64,000 nucleotides of DNA, from the NCBI RefSeq assembly GCF_001679045.1, contig NZ_LYCK01000013.1:219837-283836 (forward strand), read 5' to 3'. Positions 51,960 to 59,526 of the stretch are shown here, piece by piece. The position numbers and the translations under genes are program-made. How positions within the stretch are numbered: position 1 is the first letter of the stretch; each line of letters begins with the position of its first letter. The notes under the pieces were generated by a model. The model saw only the letters and a list, made by a program, of their open reading frames with translations, had not been told where the DNA came from and ran no database searches. This stretch comes from Haemophilus haemolyticus (lineage in GTDB: Bacteria > Pseudomonadota > Gammaproteobacteria > Enterobacterales > Pasteurellaceae).

Positions 51960-53492
51960 ATGGACGATTCCGCAAAAAAATTCCCGCCTATTCAAGGTGG
52001 TGCGCTGATTTTATTGACACTGGCTTTATCTCTCGCCACCTTTATGCAAGTATTAGATTCTACGATTGCAAATGTGGCGATTCCTACTATTGCTGGCGAT
52101 CTTGGCGCATCTTTTAGTCAAGGTACGTGGGTAATTACTTCTTTTGGTGTGGCAAATGCGATTTCTATTCCAATAACAGGTTGGTTAGCAAAACGTTTTG
52201 GCGAAGTGCGGTTATTTTTAGTTTCAACTTTTTTATTTGTTGTCTCTTCTTGGCTTTGTGGGATTGCAGATAGTCTTGAAGCATTAATTATTTTTCGAGT
52301 CATTCAAGGTGCTGTCGCAGGCCCAGTGATCCCTCTTTCGCAAAGTTTATTATTGAATAATTATCCACCAGAAAAACGCGGAATGGCATTGGCGTTTTGG
52401 TCAATGACTATTGTGGTTGCGCCTATTTTTGGCCCAATTTTAGGCGGATGGATTAGTGATAATATCCACTGGGGATGGATTTTCTTTATCAATGTTCCAA
52501 TTGGTTTATTAGTTGTGCTAATCAGCTGGAAGACTTTGGGTAGCCGAGAAAGTGAAATTGTTCATCAACCTATTGATAAAGTCGGTTTAGTTTTACTTGT
52601 CTTAGGCGTGGGATGTTTGCAATTAATGCTTGATCAGGGCCGTGAGCAAGATTGGTTTAATTCTAATGAAATCATTATATTAGCCGTTATCGCTGTCGTT
52701 TGTCTGATTGCCTTGGTTATTTGGGAATTGACGGATGACAATCCTGTGGTGGATATTTCGCTTTTCCATTCTCGTAATTTTAGCGTAGGGTGTTTATGTA
52801 CTAGTTTAGCCTTTTTGATTTATCTAGGTTCTGTGGTATTAATTCCGCTCTTGCTACAACAAGTCTTCCATTATACTGCGACGTGGGCAGGGCTTGCGGC
52901 TTCCCCAGTTGGATTATTCCCTATTTTACTTTCACCGATTATTGGACGTTTCGGTTATAAGATCGATATGCGAATTTTAGTGACGATAAGTTTTATTGTA
53001 TATGCAATAACATTTTATTGGCGAGCGGTGACTTTCGAGCCTTCAATGACTTTTGCTGATGTGGCTTTACCACAATTAGTGCAAGGTTTGGCGGTGGCCT
53101 GTTTCTTTATGCCACTTACCACAATAACTCTGTCTGGCTTGCCTGCGCATAGAATGGCTTCTGCGTCTAGTTTATTTAACTTCTTGAGAACTTTAGCGGG
53201 TTCTGTAGGGACATCTTTAACCACATTTATGTGGTATAACCGTGAAGCCGTTCACCATACTCAATTAACAGAATACATTAATCCTTATAACCCAATTTCC
53301 CAAAGTTTTTATCATCAAATGAATCAATTTGGTTTAAGTGATACCCAAACTTCAGCTTACCTCGCTCAACAAATAACATCGCAAGGATTTATTATTGGCG
53401 CAAATGAAATATTTTGGCTATCAGCTATGGGATTCTTAGGATTGTTTATTGTGATTTGGTTTGCAAAACCACCTTTTGGCGGGCGGAATTAG
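51960..53492 (+). CDS. emrB: multidrug efflux MFS transporter EmrB
   Basis: A proton-driven major facilitator of the DHA2 family with 14 membrane segments (510 residues). With EmrA it expels hydrophobic toxicants. Motifs seen: LDSTIANVAIPTIAGDLG (about residues 29-46, motif D1), GWLAKRFGEVRLFL (about 72, motif A) and the antiporter motif C region near WSMTIVVAPIFGPILGGWI (quoted as APIFGPILGG, about 152). The gene ends 125 bases before the truncated cas3, and no clear terminator separates them. Confidence 0.94.
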   Translation: MDDSAKKFPPIQGGALILLTLALSLATFMQVLDSTIANVAIPTIAGDLGASFSQGTWVITSFGVANAISIPITGWLAKRFGEVRLFLVSTFLFVVSSWLCGIADSLEALIIFRVIQGAVAGPVIPLSQSLLLNNYPPEKRGMALAFWSMTIVVAPIFGPILGGWISDNIHWGWIFFINVPIGLLVVLISWKTLGSRESEIVHQPIDKVGLVLLVLGVGCLQLMLDQGREQDWFNSNEIIILAVIAVVCLIALVIWELTDDNPVVDISLFHSRNFSVGCLCTSLAFLIYLGSVVLIPLLLQQVFHYTATWAGLAASPVGLFPILLSPIIGRFGYKIDMRILVTISFIVYAITFYWRAVTFEPSMTFADVALPQLVQGLAVACFFMPLTTITLSGLPAHRMASASSLFNFLRTLAGSVGTSLTTFMWYNREAVHHTQLTEYINPYNPISQSFYHQMNQFGLSDTQTSAYLAQQITSQGFIIGANEIFWLSAMGFLGLFIVIWFAKPPFGGRN

Positions 53493-53617
53493 TAGCGTAT
53501 TATTTAAAATATGAATGATTCAATCTCAAAATTTATCAATGTAAACATGGTTGAATTAAAAGAGGATTAGGAGTAGATTAGGTCAAATAATAATCATAAA
53601 TATAAGGGATTATTTTT
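53493..53617. other. boundary between ancestral chromosome and the cas/prophage island
   Basis: A 125-base AT-rich gap after emrB. It contains an AGGATTAGGAGTAGATTAGG stretch and an RBS-like AAGGGAT before the cas3 start. This is the likely left edge of acquired DNA, because base composition changes visibly at the next gene. Confidence 0.4.
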
Positions 53618-54281
53618 ATGTTTACTAAGCCTTTCTACTATGCCCATTCAGCTCAAGACGAACTAGGTAATCTCTTACCTTATGAACATTGGCAAACCTT
53701 GCAAAGCCATTCTGTGAATGTTGGCGAAATGGCAGCGGAGTTTGCTCGGGTATTTGGTGCGCAGGAAATTGCCTGCCAGACGGGAAAGTTTCATGACTTA
53801 GGGAAATATTCGGAAGCCTTTAACCGCCGATTGCATGGTGGCTCATCAGTCGATCATGCTACTGCGGGAGCCAAAATTGCTGTCGAGCGTTGGGGAGATG
53901 TTATCGGCAAGCTGATGGCGTTTTGCATTGCGGGGCATCATGCGGGGCTGGCAAATGGAAATGGCGAAGGCGATAACCGCCGCACGTTAAAGCAGCGTTT
54001 AGGATTGCAATTCGGCACAGATATTCCCGCCCTCGATAACCTGTGGCAACAAGAAATCAAGCTCCCTCAAAACCTGTCCGCACCGCCACTCAAAGCCGAC
54101 GCACATCATCCTTTTTTCTCCTACGCCTTCTTCACCCGAATGCTTTATTCTTGCTTGGTGGATGCTGATTATCTCGACACCGAAGCCTTTTATTCAAACC
54201 TAGAAAACAAAGCCATCGAGCGCAGCGGTTATCCTGATTTAAACGCCTTACAACACAATTTCAATCAATTTATCAACAAGT

Positions 54282-54290
54282 TCAGACGAC
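54282..54290. other. Neisseria-type DNA uptake sequence core at the end of the cas3 fragment
   Basis: The bases TTCAGACGAC (54281-54290) are the reverse complement of GTCGTCTGAA, the core of the N. mucosa dialect of the neisserial uptake sequence. They fall in codons for FRR. Confidence 0.5.
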
Positions 54291-54292
54291 GT
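54287..54292. other. cas3 / Mu-like prophage junction
   Basis: Prophage DNA probably begins with the terminal TG of TGTATAAG at 54292-54293. Mu-type transposition duplicates 5 bp of target, so CGACG at 54287-54291 is the predicted duplicated target; its second copy should lie beyond the window. Confidence 0.5.
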
Positions 54293-54298
54293 GTATAA

Positions 54299-54364
54299 GT
54301 TCGCGAATCTTTTTGCATAAAATCGAAATTTATTTTGCATAAACAATTAAACTATTATGCAAAA
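54299..54364. repeat. three tandem 22-bp units at the prophage end (putative transposase sites)
   Basis: Units 54299-54320, 54321-54342 and 54343-54364 align without gaps. The first two share TTTTGCATAA at the same position and the TCG near the start; the third has ATTATGCAAAA in register. Adjacent 22-bp MuA-binding sites R1 and R2 mark the right end of Mu, so these fit that role. The sequence itself is not that of Mu. Confidence 0.6.
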
Positions 54365-54389
54365 TAAACCTCAAATTTAAACCAAACAA

Positions 54390-54422
54390 AAACGCCCTTT
54401 AAATCATCATTAAAGGGCGTTT
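54390..54422. terminator. bidirectional terminator at the prophage end
   Basis: AAACGCCCTTTA pairs with TAAAGGGCGTTT around a short loop. It ends the leftward late transcript after the methyltransferase gene and shields the phage end. Confidence 0.85.
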
Positions 54423-54434
54423 AAATTTTACAGT

Positions 54435-55301
54435 TTAGAACTTATAAACCATATTATCCTCATACTTACCTGAATAGCTTGCTGAAGCATTGACTACAAT
54501 TCGTTGCGCATTATCAAAGTTTTGCCAATTATGCACTTTATCATCAACCATATACTTAATAAACCGCACAAACTCCGACTTAGTTGAACTGAAGAAGATA
54601 TAAGGCGGTCGAGTAATGTTGATTAATCGCAAAAAGTCGATTAAATCAAAGTAAGTCGCCTGCTTGTAGCTTTCCTGTCTAGTGCATAGATATGGTGGAT
54701 CTAATACAAATAACGCTTTCGGGTCATCGCTAAACTTAGGCAAGAGCGTGTGGAATGATTCTTGCACAATCTCTACGCCGTCCAAATAGCCGTCTGCCTT
54801 TTGATAATCAGATTGACGAATACAATGCCAGAAATCATGTTGGAATAAGTCATCAAGCGTTGCTACTTGTTGCCCACTGAACAATAACCAACTCGCTAAG
54901 CAATTTAAATCTTTATACCCTTTGAAGTTTTGAATGATTCTGATGCATTCTGCTTTACAATCCTTCGTCATACGTTTATTTTTTGGCGTAGCGTTACCAA
55001 CTACAGAGTAAAGCTCGGCACGCAGCTTGTTGATGTCATCAATATGTGCTAATCGTTCCGCATAGCCGTCGAAATCATTATAGATGACACGAGCTTTTGG
55101 CTTAATCGCTTTGGCTGCGTGGCTTAATAAACCTGAACCACCAAAGGTATCAATAATCGTCCATCCTTCACCATCGTCTTCGATATTTTCATTGAGAATA
55201 GTCTCAAAATGTTTCAAAAACATCCGTTTTTGCCCCACAAAAGGTAACGGAGCCTGCTTAAATTGCACTACGCTTTGTTTGTTCGTTTTTTCGTTTGTCA
55301 T
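54435..55301 (-). CDS. phage D12-class DNA adenine methyltransferase (Hin1523/Hia5-like)
   Basis: A 288-residue N6-adenine methyltransferase of the Dam/D12 class. Motif X is PLPFVGQKR (residues 18-26), motif I (SAM) DTFGGSGLLS (51-60), and the catalytic motif IV DPPYL (201-205). Position at the extreme right end of a Mu-like prophage equals that of the Mu mom gene. From established work, the FluMu (Hin1523) and related Haemophilus (Hia5) enzymes methylate adenine with little sequence specificity. By overall resemblance this is probably one of them, protecting phage DNA from host restriction. The specificity cannot be read from the sequence alone. Confidence 0.88.
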   Translation of the reverse strand: MTNEKTNKQSVVQFKQAPLPFVGQKRMFLKHFETILNENIEDDGEGWTIIDTFGGSGLLSHAAKAIKPKARVIYNDFDGYAERLAHIDDINKLRAELYSVVGNATPKNKRMTKDCKAECIRIIQNFKGYKDLNCLASWLLFSGQQVATLDDLFQHDFWHCIRQSDYQKADGYLDGVEIVQESFHTLLPKFSDDPKALFVLDPPYLCTRQESYKQATYFDLIDFLRLINITRPPYIFFSSTKSEFVRFIKYMVDDKVHNWQNFDNAQRIVVNASASYSGKYEDNMVYKF

Positions 55302-55368
55302 TATTATCCATTTTTCTGGTTGAATTACATCCTATCTCTAAAATACTATTTAGAGATATAAAATTATC

Positions 55369-56049
55369 TTAAACCCTATCAGGCCAAGGGTCTGACGTTG
55401 TCCACATCATAGCGGGCGGTCTTAGATTTTTTGGGCCAATGTCAGGTATTGCATCATTGCCTCTGACTTTTGGGTCTGCATGGTAAGGAGTGAACCTCAT
55501 AAAATTAGCATCGCCCACACCTCCCACATAAATACCTGCAACAGCTCGATTGGTATCATCATCGTATAAACTGAAACCACAGGAATCGTCAGCTCTAAAA
55601 CCGAGCGGAATCCCACTTGTACCAATAACCTCAACTCGACCTGCTTGTCGTGGACTATAACCTTTCTCTGACTTACCTAAGTAACCAAACAGCCCCCAAG
55701 ATAACCCGCCCATATGACATGATACAAGGTTGCCTTGCCTGCGGAGTTTAATGTAAGCTCCTGGTTTCAGATTTTTCGTTACAACATTAACCAAACCTGT
55801 ATCACCATCAATAACAACCCATTTCTTATTTCGTTTTTGCCATTTCCAAGCTCCGACTCCACCGCCATCTGATGACTCATAGATAGTCCCATTAGGCTCA
55901 TTGCCTTTTATTTTGGGCTCTTCTCCTGCTGTTTTGTCGCCTGTTGTATCGGGCTTATCAGGGCGACCGCTGCCAAGTACAACAGTTATAGCTTTAATAT
56001 CTCGCCCGATTTGCTCAATGACCTCGGGCAGTTGTTCTAAAAGGCTCAT
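55369..56049 (-). CDS. Mu-like prophage accessory protein, unknown (glycine-rich beta, probably virion surface)
   Basis: A 226-residue protein I do not recognise by name. A short helical N-terminus (1-30) is followed by a Thr/Lys/Pro/Gly linker (30-50) and a Gly/Trp-rich beta-type region (GVGAWKWQKRNKKWVVIDGD, about 67-86; MGGLSWGLFGYLG, about 118). The composition resembles phage receptor-binding or fibre-tip proteins. Its start overlaps the preceding stop (TAATG). No signal peptide or membrane segment. It is the last gene before the methyltransferase. Confidence 0.6.
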   Translation of the reverse strand: MSLLEQLPEVIEQIGRDIKAITVVLGSGRPDKPDTTGDKTAGEEPKIKGNEPNGTIYESSDGGGVGAWKWQKRNKKWVVIDGDTGLVNVVTKNLKPGAYIKLRRQGNLVSCHMGGLSWGLFGYLGKSEKGYSPRQAGRVEVIGTSGIPLGFRADDSCGFSLYDDDTNRAVAGIYVGGVGDANFMRFTPYHADPKVRGNDAIPDIGPKNLRPPAMMWTTSDPWPDRV

Positions 56050-56375
56050 TAGCTATTTTTCCCACGTTGATAAGCTGCCTTTAAGTCCATTGCATTTAAG
56101 GCGTTAAGTTTCTCAATCACACCGTCTAAACTCTGTTTAAATTCGGTCAGTTTGCTGGTCAATGCTTCAGGTGCACTGCTCCCGCTTGCTTTGAGTTTGC
56201 GTAGTTCTTCTGCCAGCTCTCTAAACGTGTCTAAATCTGCTGATACCTCACCGCCTAACAGGTCATTTTTAAGTTGGGTTATCTTTGTCTCAATTTGAGC
56301 TAAAATCGCTTTGTCTTGCTCACCTAAGTAAGTTGCAAATTCGGTTAATAATTGTTGGATAGTTTGTGTTGTCAT
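56049..56375 (-). CDS. small helical (coiled-coil) phage accessory protein
   Basis: A 108-residue, strongly helical protein with heptad-like spacing (ILAQIETKITQLKNDLL near 24; LTSKLTEFKQSLDGVIEKL near 72). It overlaps both neighbours by one to four bases, so it is made together with them. A trimeric stalk or chaperone for the following beta-rich protein is a reasonable guess, but no homology to a named family is visible to me. Confidence 0.6.
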   Translation of the reverse strand: MTTQTIQQLLTEFATYLGEQDKAILAQIETKITQLKNDLLGGEVSADLDTFRELAEELRKLKASGSSAPEALTSKLTEFKQSLDGVIEKLNALNAMDLKAAYQRGKNS

Positions 56376-56554
56376 AGTCGTCCTATTTTGTAATGAAGAA
56401 TTAAATCTGAAAATTCAGGCAAAACAGGTGTGCCACAGCCACCTGAAATACCTTTTGATAACGTCACCTTGATAGGTTGTTTTGATTGCAACGATACTGT
56501 CACTGCTTGTTTCAACTGCAATTTCACATCGATTGCCCGTTTACAGTCTTTCAT
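56372..56554 (-). CDS. 60-residue phage accessory protein, unknown
   Basis: A very small basic protein. The N-terminal half repeats a beta-strand pattern (VKLQLKQ, VTVSLQSKQ, IKVTLSKG), and a Cys is at about residue 40 in SGGCGTPVLPEF. ATGA overlap with the next gene and an RBS-like GAGG upstream support translation. It may be a small structural adaptor of the tail tip. Function unknown. Confidence 0.5.
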   Translation of the reverse strand: MKDCKRAIDVKLQLKQAVTVSLQSKQPIKVTLSKGISGGCGTPVLPEFSDLILHYKIGRL

Positions 56555-56558
56555 CGCG

Positions 56559-56915
56559 TCATTCCTCTACGCGTTCTGCAGGATAGTAGCTATAACGCGT
56601 AATCTTTCCGCCACATAGTGTGTCTCGCCAGTTGCTCGTATTCGTAATTTTTAACGCCCAACTTGCGGTCTTCCACTTTGTGTTAGCTAAACGGTCGCGC
56701 GTGCAAGTGATTTTGATGTTGTTATCAGATAACGCAATACCATTGCCTTTTGTCAAATGGATAACTGGATCTTTGCCATCAGGCACGATAAACAAGTCAA
56801 ATTCGCTATCAGCAAAGCCTTCGGGCACTTCTTTTTCATCTAGCGTCAGTGTTTCGCTTTCATCGTCGCCAAATTTCCAGTTAAAATTAATGATCGGTTT
56901 GTCTTTAGTCATCAT
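56559..56915 (-). CDS. phage protein with baseplate-upper-protein-like beta fold
   Basis: A 118-residue beta-rich protein. The pattern FDLFIVPDGKDPVIHLTKGNGIALSDNN, quoted as FDLFIVPDGK (about residue 39) and LTKGNGI, then ITCTRDRLANTKWKTASWALKI and a closing GGKITRYSYYP, resembles the N-terminal Ig-like domain seen in baseplate upper proteins of siphophages. This is pattern recognition, not a database match. ATGATG gives two starts, and the first overlaps the stop of the upstream gene. Confidence 0.5.
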   Translation of the reverse strand: MMTKDKPIINFNWKFGDDESETLTLDEKEVPEGFADSEFDLFIVPDGKDPVIHLTKGNGIALSDNNIKITCTRDRLANTKWKTASWALKITNTSNWRDTLCGGKITRYSYYPAERVEE

Positions 56916-57390
56916 ATTTAAATATTGCCCCTAATTGATTCGGGCTAAATCGCCAGCCTTCTTCATTGCCTGAAAGCGCATTAAAACACCATTCAGAACA
57001 AAAATACTTACTGCGTTTTTCTTTGATGCCAAGCACAATCCCTAGCGCGCCCCACCAGTCGTATTTACAACCCAAAGTGCGGTCAAAATAGGCTTTGATT
57101 TCTGCTTCGGGTACACCGTCCAGCGGAATTAAATCCCATTTGGTGTTATCGGACACATCAATCTGTTTGCAGCGCACCCCACCGTCTTGTACCGATGAGG
57201 AGTAGCAGTCATATACTGTCACATGCTCATAATGATGCCCATTACCAAACTCAATGCGCTCAATGGCAATCTCGCAATGCGAATATTTGCCTTTGGTAAA
57301 AAATCGAGTAATACGGTCGGCGATTGCTTTGACTGGCTCTTTGCGCCAGTCTCGTTTGTGTTTGTACATCGCCAAATAAACCTTAGCCAT
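56905..57390 (-). CDS. permuted papain-like (YiiX/NlpC-P60 type) cysteine hydrolase, phage-encoded
   Basis: A 161-residue protein with the order typical of circularly permuted papain-like amidases: the catalytic His near the N-terminus (H38 in KYSHCEIAI) and the Cys near the C-terminus (C131 in KYFCSEWCFNAL). The KxSHxEI and YxCSE(W/F) motifs are diagnostic for the group. Members cleave peptidoglycan peptides or lipid/amide bonds. In a tail operon a cell-wall-penetration role is possible, although a host-modifying role cannot be excluded. No signal peptide. Its start overlaps the fibre assembly stop by eight bases. Confidence 0.7.
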   Translation of the reverse strand: MAKVYLAMYKHKRDWRKEPVKAIADRITRFFTKGKYSHCEIAIERIEFGNGHHYEHVTVYDCYSSSVQDGGVRCKQIDVSDNTKWDLIPLDGVPEAEIKAYFDRTLGCKYDWWGALGIVLGIKEKRSKYFCSEWCFNALSGNEEGWRFSPNQLGAIFKYDD

Positions 57391-58018
57391 TTTGATATGC
57401 CTCCATCAAGTTATCCATTTGCTTGATAATGTCATCATGGATTGATTGCAGTTGCTCAAGCGTGAGATTAGGGGCCTTGAGCTCATACTTACGCATGCGT
57501 TGATTAGCTAATTCAACCTGCAGTTTTTCCAAGCCTGCCGCCTGCGTCAAAATCAGGTTTGTGGCGGTCTTATTATCCAGTCTTGCGCGTTGTGCAAAGT
57601 CTGAGATATATCGACTGCATTCGCCCTCATAATTTGATGATTTAAAGGCTTCCGCCGCCGCTTGGCGCTCACGGTACTCACTCTCAAATCTCGTCCAAGT
57701 GCTGTAGATTTTTGCCGCGTGTTCGTCGATATCTGCAGTAAACTTAGTTTGGTTTTCTTGTAAAAGTGCGGTAATTTTCCTGTTATCTTCTACCCATTCT
57801 TTACCGTCCCATGAATGCGCGGCTGATGGTGCGCGAGGTCTGCCATAAAACACGCCATCTTGATAGGTAATATCATCGGAATTAATGGCTTCGTATTGCT
57901 GATATTGTTCATCGCTCAAGACTAATAATTCATCATCGGTTAGATCGTACAAATGGCGAAAATCACTATCAATCAGCTCAAAATGTCCCAGTTTGTCAAT
58001 AAGATGTAATAAAAACAT
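57383..58018 (-). CDS. tail fibre assembly protein, Mu gpU-like
   Basis: A 211-residue chaperone-like protein that folds or attaches the tail fibre. I took the start at 58018 (MFLLHLIDKLGHF), overlapping the fibre stop as TAATG with GGAGGGG upstream. The upstream extension of eight codons is rejected. The middle has the family look DGKEWVEDNRK (about residue 74), after ALLQENQT and before helices with EYRERQAAAEAF. It contains a Haemophilus uptake signal (AAAAGTGCGGT, about 57762) within the coding sequence. Confidence 0.8.
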   Translation of the reverse strand: MFLLHLIDKLGHFELIDSDFRHLYDLTDDELLVLSDEQYQQYEAINSDDITYQDGVFYGRPRAPSAAHSWDGKEWVEDNRKITALLQENQTKFTADIDEHAAKIYSTWTRFESEYRERQAAAEAFKSSNYEGECSRYISDFAQRARLDNKTATNLILTQAAGLEKLQVELANQRMRKYELKAPNLTLEQLQSIHDDIIKQMDNLMEAYQNG

Positions 58019-59523
58019 TAATACCCCTCCACTTTCACCCATAAATCAATATGTTCATCTTGATTGCCTACATGCCGGATGGTATATAGCCATAATCTAT
58101 CTTTTATATTATTTTGTCGCTCAAACGCCCAACTTGGTGGCCACCACTCAAATGCTTCCGCCCCGAATGAAAAACTCCTCCCTGATTCGGTTCTCGAAAA
58201 TGTGGCAGTTACATTGGTAATTTTATTTGGCATTGCTGTCCAAAGAGGAACCGGGATTTCGATTGCTAATCGTTCGCTATTATTTTTAGCCTCAAAGTAA
58301 AACCACCATACGCGAAAAGCTTTAAAGTGAATTATTTGTTCAATTTTTCCGTCTGGGTGAATAATAGTTTCCCCCTCCAAGTTGATATTTTTTTGGGTGG
58401 CATTATCGAAGCTAGCATTAGTACCTTTAATGGTTTTTGTGTAATTTTTCCGAATAACTGTTGATAATTTTTTATTAAGTTCATTCAACGCAAACTCACT
58501 CGCCACTTTTTCCTTGTTTGTGCCGTTGGTGGCGTGGGAGATATCCGAATCAAGCAATATATTTCCATTCTTTCTTGGTAAGCTGGCGACATTTATGTTT
58601 GAACCATTGCTTTCGCGGTAAACAAATGACAGCATACTGTTACTACTGTGAGGATTGTTTTCTATTCGCACGTACCGACCAGAATTATTGTAAAAACTGA
58701 TTCCACTCCAGTCGCCTTGTTTAAACGACGTGTCACCAGTAATAACTCCCCCTGTTTTCATAAATGCATTATTTAATGATGCACCGCTTTTAGTTACTAC
58801 ATCGCTCTTAACCCATAATCCTGTTTCATCGATTGATACATTAAATTCACTTGAGTTTGGTTTTCCGCCTAAATGCAGAGCGCCGTTATTATTGAAACCG
58901 ATAACAGACACTTCATTTCCAATCACTGAGTCGCCGCTCAACTCAATTTTCTTTGGCCAGTTATAATTATTTACCCGATATGCTGTACTTGAGCCGGTAA
59001 TTGTCAGCATCCCGGTCATCGTATCGCCCGATTTTGACACGCGGCCATTTGCGTTATCATTCGCTGCTTTCACTGCCGCACTTGTTGCCACTGTGTCTGA
59101 GCTATTACTGTTAACGGCTGATGATTTTTTGCTGTTTGGGATGTAATTCGTCAAGCTACGCGTAATCGAATCAATAAAGCCTTTCAAGATTTTAATGACC
59201 TTAGGTGTAGCAGCCATTTCTTCAGAATCTAAATCATATCCGGAATAAAGTTGTACCTCGCCTTTTTGCGTGGTAGAGGCTTTTTTACGGTTATCATCAA
59301 TAATCTTAACAATCGCCTCATAAAGCTGAGTTTGCTTATTTTCTACGGGCTGGAACCCCGCTTTTTGCAACACATAATGCGCTTCAGCTTGTACATCTCG
59401 CACACGGTCTTGCAAATTATTAAGCCACGTATCGGTTACTCGCGTGCCTTGTTCGCCTGTTGCTGGATTACCATTGTGGAAAAGGCCATCATTTGAATCA
59501 ATTTGAGGCATTAAACTTTTCAT
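58018..59523 (-). CDS. Mu-like tail fibre protein
   Basis: A 501-residue receptor-binding fibre. The N-terminal part (MKSLMPQIDSNDGLFHNGNPATG) attaches to the baseplate (quoted as DSNDGLFHNGNP, residues 8-19). Next comes the phage fibre repeat ASTTQKGEVQLYSG (about 83) and a second repeat SKSGDTMTGMLTI (about 164). The C-terminal region (about 370-501) should recognise the cell surface. The gene ends in overlap with the assembly gene. I see no gin-type invertase or S/S' arrangement next to it in this window. Confidence 0.85.
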   Translation of the reverse strand: MKSLMPQIDSNDGLFHNGNPATGEQGTRVTDTWLNNLQDRVRDVQAEAHYVLQKAGFQPVENKQTQLYEAIVKIIDDNRKKASTTQKGEVQLYSGYDLDSEEMAATPKVIKILKGFIDSITRSLTNYIPNSKKSSAVNSNSSDTVATSAAVKAANDNANGRVSKSGDTMTGMLTITGSSTAYRVNNYNWPKKIELSGDSVIGNEVSVIGFNNNGALHLGGKPNSSEFNVSIDETGLWVKSDVVTKSGASLNNAFMKTGGVITGDTSFKQGDWSGISFYNNSGRYVRIENNPHSSNSMLSFVYRESNGSNINVASLPRKNGNILLDSDISHATNGTNKEKVASEFALNELNKKLSTVIRKNYTKTIKGTNASFDNATQKNINLEGETIIHPDGKIEQIIHFKAFRVWWFYFEAKNNSERLAIEIPVPLWTAMPNKITNVTATFSRTESGRSFSFGAEAFEWWPPSWAFERQNNIKDRLWLYTIRHVGNQDEHIDLWVKVEGY

Positions 59524-59526
59524 ATA

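Larger units (their letters stand above)
53618..54298 (+). pseudogene. cas3: CRISPR-associated Cas3, HD nuclease domain only, truncated by prophage
   Basis: Only the N-terminal 226 residues remain. The HD phosphohydrolase fold of Cas3 is clear: H31 in QSHSVNV, H59-D60 in GKFHDLGKYSEAF, H80 in SVDHATAGA, H107-H108 in AGHHAGL, and D182/D184 in VDADYLDTE. These are the metal ligands that cut single-stranded DNA in type I systems. The normal protein continues into a helicase of 500 or more residues, which is missing. The last codons (Val and TAA) come from the end of a Mu-like prophage at 54292. DNA is visibly richer in G and C than the flanking Haemophilus genes and has no uptake signal of the Haemophilus type. 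The subtype looks like I-C from the HD sequence, but other cas genes are needed to confirm. Confidence 0.85.

Noticed and set aside
53493..54434. A CRISPR array near the cas3 fragment
   Set aside because: No direct repeats with regular spacers occur. The only repeats are the three 22-bp units without spacers at the phage end.
54435..55301. Chromosomal Dam (GATC) methyltransferase
   Set aside because: Its context is the extreme end of a Mu-like prophage, and it resembles the phage non-specific enzymes more than the housekeeping Dam.
56372..56554. Toxin-antitoxin pair among the small phage genes
   Set aside because: Neither the 60-residue nor the 108-residue product resembles a known toxin or antitoxin, and both sit inside a tight late operon.
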